This document shows positions 60,701 through 64,000 of a stretch of 64,000 nt of DNA, one piece after another. The notes beneath the pieces were generated by a model. That model did not search any database. It saw nothing but the letters and a program-made list of their open reading frames with translations, and was not told the DNA's origin. Position 1 is the first letter of the stretch. Each line of letters starts with the position of its first letter. The position numbers and the translations under genes were made by a program. Source of the stretch: Furcasterigmium furcatum (lineage: Eukaryota; Ascomycota; Sordariomycetes; Glomerellales; Plectosphaerellaceae); assembly GCA_001599815.1 (NCBI GenBank), contig BCIA01000004.1, positions 5,296,082 through 5,360,081 on the forward strand, written 5' to 3'.

Positions 60701-63700
60701 CTCCGAAACGATCTTGAGGTGTCGGGGCTTTAACCTGAGGCTTATTCGCACTTTCTATCCGAGATCTGCTGCCTGTGGCAACACCAGTTCGCAGCCCAGT
60801 CCGGCCCATTGAGCGGACCTGAGGGACATGATGCCGGGCCTGAATATGCCCATGGTCATCCAAAACCCAACCATGTCCCCGGCGCTCTCGGCAACTGCGT
60901 CAATGGCTTCTTGGACAGCAATACAAAAAAAGAAAGTCCTTCTTTTAGGCTCGAATCGGACTCTTGATGCGGCCGTGGCCTCAGCATGTAAGTCGTGCAT
61001 GCTGGGGCTACCAAGATTAAGCACGCGGCGTGGCTGCATCCTCGCCGCCAGCCCGCCCGCCCCGGAAACGTGAGCTGAAGCGACCCATCTTCCGAGGCGT
61101 GCTTAATGGCAGCCGTTTGTAGCGTGGTATAGGTGGCTGAATGTGCTAAGGCCTGACCGAACGTCTGGCCCGGCACGCCATCATCACCCTTGGCCTGCCA
61201 CGAACCCGGCGTCGAGTCCGCCATGGTCACCAACAACGGCTACCTGCTGGCCACCTGGTACACTGGAGCTGCAAGCACTTTGCGCTGTAGCTCGTAGTCT
61301 CGCGCTACGGCATTGCGAGGGGATGTTCTTTGCGTCTCGTGTCATGTCGTGCGACGCTTTCTGAGGCATGGCCCTTGCAGAATGGTAGCGTCGCTCGACG
61401 TCTGGGAGTGCCGTTCGGGAATCACTCGCGCATCAATGTGGCTTCGATTGCTTTGCCAGACATTCCTATCATCGGCTAGGCTTGGCATTGGTTCTCAGAG
61501 GATTCAGGTGAGTCTGGGCAGCCTTCAATGCTACTCGAGGTCGAGGGTACCTTGCCAGATGTGGCACGCAATATCAAGATGGGTGCCGCACCGAACATGG
61601 GGTCGATGCTTGGGGCGACTCACAACCTCAGCATCTGGCCGAGACCTGCCTGTGCTCTCAGGTCGCACAGAACCACGCAAATTTCGACAACACCAAAAGG
61701 TGGTGGTGGTCTCACGTCTTTCTTCTCCCGCTAAACCCTTCTCTTGGGTGTCCCGCCTGGGGGCTTGCAATCCCGGCGGTCACTGGCTTCACCGAGCCGG
61801 CATGACCTGGCTGTCCTACCTGTGATGGATGGTCTCCAGCTGCTGTCTGTTGTCGAATGCGAAGCTGAACATCCGTCGACCGCCCGCCAAGACGGCCAAG
61901 CCGGGGTGTGGTCACCGTGCTGAATCTCGGAGAGGTTGTTGAAATGCCTTGTCACCCCCTCGCAGGAAAGATCGGCCAGGGATAATCACTCAGTCGGCAG
62001 TTTGTTGCCCATCAACTCGTGAATACACACTTACGTGCGTACTAGTGAGCTCTGAATACCGCATATGGCGGTAGATGACGCCGGGGGGTACCGGCGGTGC
62101 TGTCACATCTCATTTCCCAGGAAGCGGATGCCACCTTGAACGCGATTTATGTGCTAACAGCCACAAGAACTGACTTCGAGGACACAGCACTCTGCGCCGG
62201 AGGAGCCCTGGTCGACGCCGACAGTTCAACGGGGAACCCCGCATCGCCCTGGTGCCTTGCATTGTGTACCAGCCGACCACGCAGGAATCTGTCACAAGTC
62301 TCCTCCAAGTTCTCGCTCGAGGCGTTCGAGGCGTGTCATTCGGGCACTCACTCGGATCCGTAGCGGAGTTTGAGGATCAACTCGAAACGGGAGGCGAACG
62401 CTTCATCAACAATGATAGGGTGAGGGCTGTTATCCGTCGCCAATGACGGGCCGCTGTCGGTTGAGAACCAAGCATCGACAGGGCGGTGCAACGAATGGGT
62501 ATATGCCGCGGCCGATGGGCCGTCTTATTGGTTCCCGTCCAGCTGCAGAGGGCATGCTGCATTCCTGGGCTCGTCCACAGGTCCATTCATTCTTCGTGCA
62601 ACTCGCGATGGGGAATCCAGCAGTTGCACGCACCCTTGATCCTCGATATGCATCGGCTGGAGAGACGGGACGTCGACGGCCACAACCGGCCGTTCTGCCT
62701 CGGTGCGATGACGACGCGGATCGCGCAACCACGGGCTCACGATACCTGCGATTGGCGATCCTGCACCACAAGTGTCTTGGAATGCCCGGAGGGCTTGGCC
62801 AATGACTGATCATATCGCCGCCTCTCGACGACATGCTCCTCACATGCGAGGCCGCGAAAGCATCACACAAAGCTGCCCCCGTGACAAGAGGGTGCTGCGG
62901 GCCTCGACTTCAGGCCCCCGAGCTCGTGATATGGGACTGAGGCAGTTTGGGCTCCTCATTGGAGGCGGGCCTATCTCTGTGACACATTCAACTTCTCCTC
63001 TCTCTGTGGTCTGCCTGGTCGCTCGCCGTATCGTCCAAGCTCCCAGAAACCTGCTCTTGAGATGGATGACAAGTGGAGATGTCTGCGTTGCCGAGCTGCC
63101 AGGTGCTTCGTTCAGGGCGAGCTCGCTCACCGCCGCTCCTGTCCGTGTACATCATGCCAGAGATGGATGCCCTTTCGAGTTCTGTTCTGCTGAGGGACAG
63201 GTTTCCCCTCCATCTAATCTGCACAGATCTGTCACCGTGGGTCTCGGCTTGCCGACCCCTGTCAATCTCCATCCCATCACAGATCATCATCACACCTCTT
63301 CCCGCCCGTCGCCACGCTTGGCATCAGAACGAGCCACGGGCTTTGCGACCACGGCCCGCCAGGAAAGGGCAAACTCTTCACATCTCTCGACAGGGTCTCC
63401 ACCGTCTCTTGCCTTTCACACTCGACCACCCCGGCCATCACACTGCTAGTGACAGCCCAAGCAGCCTAATCCCCTCGACACCACCTCCCTCCCGCTTCCT
63501 GTGCCCTGGATCCGGCCTAGCGCGCCCGTGACGGACGGCCGGGGATGCGAACAGGCGTATCCCGAGAATAGGACGTGCCAGGAAGGGCTCCGCCCATGAT
63601 TAATTGATTGAATGTGACGACCGTGTGATATCGAGCGGCGCGGCGCGACCAGTCGCCCCGTCCCTGGTCTCGGACGAGTCGACGAGTTGATGGACGGGCG

Positions 63701-64000
63701 ACGAACGGCCGCGCCACGGCCCGTCCGGCGCGGACAGTTAGAACAGCGCTACCGCTGAGCGAATGTCATGCGCATTGCGCACGGGCGGTTCATGCGAGTC
63801 CTTTCGGGCAATGATGCTACGCAGCTAGCGAGCGACGATGGGATGACTTGTGCGTGCCTGAGCTGGCTGTCTGGCAGGCGAGGCTGCGACAAGAGCCTCA
63901 ACATGCGAGGCGGCCAAGGGCGACGCGTGCGTCTGCCATGTCGCGGCGCAGGGTTACAGCGCCGAACGCCATCTCATGCGTGCTGTCAGGTCGAGGCGCG
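57796..64000. other. 6.2 kb gene-poor right end
   Basis: I find no gene here that I can support. On the minus strand, 57796 to about 58700 is the probable promoter and leader of the WD40 gene, with a pyrimidine tract at about 58611-58650 (purine-rich on the plus strand) and a seven-codon upstream open frame near 58032-58055. Beyond that, frames up to about 225 codons are present (62772-63449, 60219-60812) but have Arg/Ser/Pro-rich random-looking products. CT-rich stretches at about 63255-63510 resemble a leader or promoter facing right. No transposon remnants, tandem repeats or AT-rich RIP-type sequence were seen. Confidence 0.5.

Noticed and set aside
62772..63449. 225-codon plus-strand frame near the right end
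   Set aside because: Ser/Arg/Pro-rich product with random character and no homology I recognise.
1..64000. tRNA, 5S rRNA, CRISPR arrays, transposons
   Set aside because: I looked for T-loop-like TTCRANNC contexts with matching arms, 5S-like sequence, regular repeats and transposase motifs and found none convincing; short matches lacked cloverleaf arms.

Overview
This 64 kb window is nuclear DNA of a filamentous ascomycete, most likely a Sordariomycete (Glomerellales or Hypocreales level; genus not resolvable by eye). The reasons are compact genes with 47-156 bp introns carrying CTAAC/CTGAC-type branch sites, strong C/G third-position codon bias, CT-rich leaders before start codons, and near-universal fungal orthologues. 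I see no transposon, rRNA, tRNA, CRISPR array or secondary-metabolite cluster. Two ambiguous bases (N) lie at 3874 and 3883.

Layout. 1-5 kb: possible gene fragment at the left edge, then mitochondrial chaperonin HSP60 (+) and cofilin (+). 5-9 kb: divergent pair Get5 (-) and rRNA m5C methyltransferase Nop2 (+). 9.6-16.8 kb: the mitotic-exit regulator Byr4/Bfa1 (-), an XRCC4-like NHEJ protein (+) and an aldo-keto reductase (-). 17.9-24.6 kb: a lipocalin-like protein (-), the SelO AMPylase (+) and the complex I 78 kDa subunit (-). 25-30 kb: an unknown protein (-), a membrane-anchored acyl-CoA-binding protein of Atg37/ACBD5 type (-), an RNase III (-) and mitoribosomal mS33 (+). 31-39 kb: a Pumilio protein (+), a KPWE-motif (PEX39-like) protein (-), a PP2C phosphatase of Ptc5 type (+) and a tentative small gene (-). 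39-43.4 kb: PIG-H/Gpi15 (+), Pus3/Deg1 (-), an atypical Ras/Rho-like GTPase (+) and RNA polymerase III subunit C17 (-). 44.5-57.8 kb: PRPP synthetase (+), a PARP-E2 fusion protein (+) and a large WD40 protein (-). 57.8-64 kb: 6.2 kb with no gene that I can support.

How the genes relate. There is no operon logic. Neighbours are mostly divergent pairs sharing 276-1600 bp promoters, or convergent pairs with 3' ends as close as 64-77 bp. Several genes serve mitochondria (HSP60, complex I, mS33, SelO, Ptc5). A loose peroxisome theme exists: Atg37-type protein, PEX39-like protein, and a Ptc5-type phosphatase with a mitochondrial presequence and a C-terminal AKL tripeptide; the last two share one 526 bp promoter.

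Most worth a second look: the PARP-E2 fusion; a CaaX GTPase lacking the G3 DxxG motif; the PEX39-like/Ptc5-like pair; a required 5-nt exon in the PRPP synthetase, with 11-, 15- and 24-nt exons elsewhere; a GC-AG intron; three in-frame stop-free introns; and two proteins whose start codons suggest dual localisation. All splice sites were placed by eye from reading-frame continuity, GT/GC-AG borders and conserved protein sequence; no alignment or RNA evidence was available.
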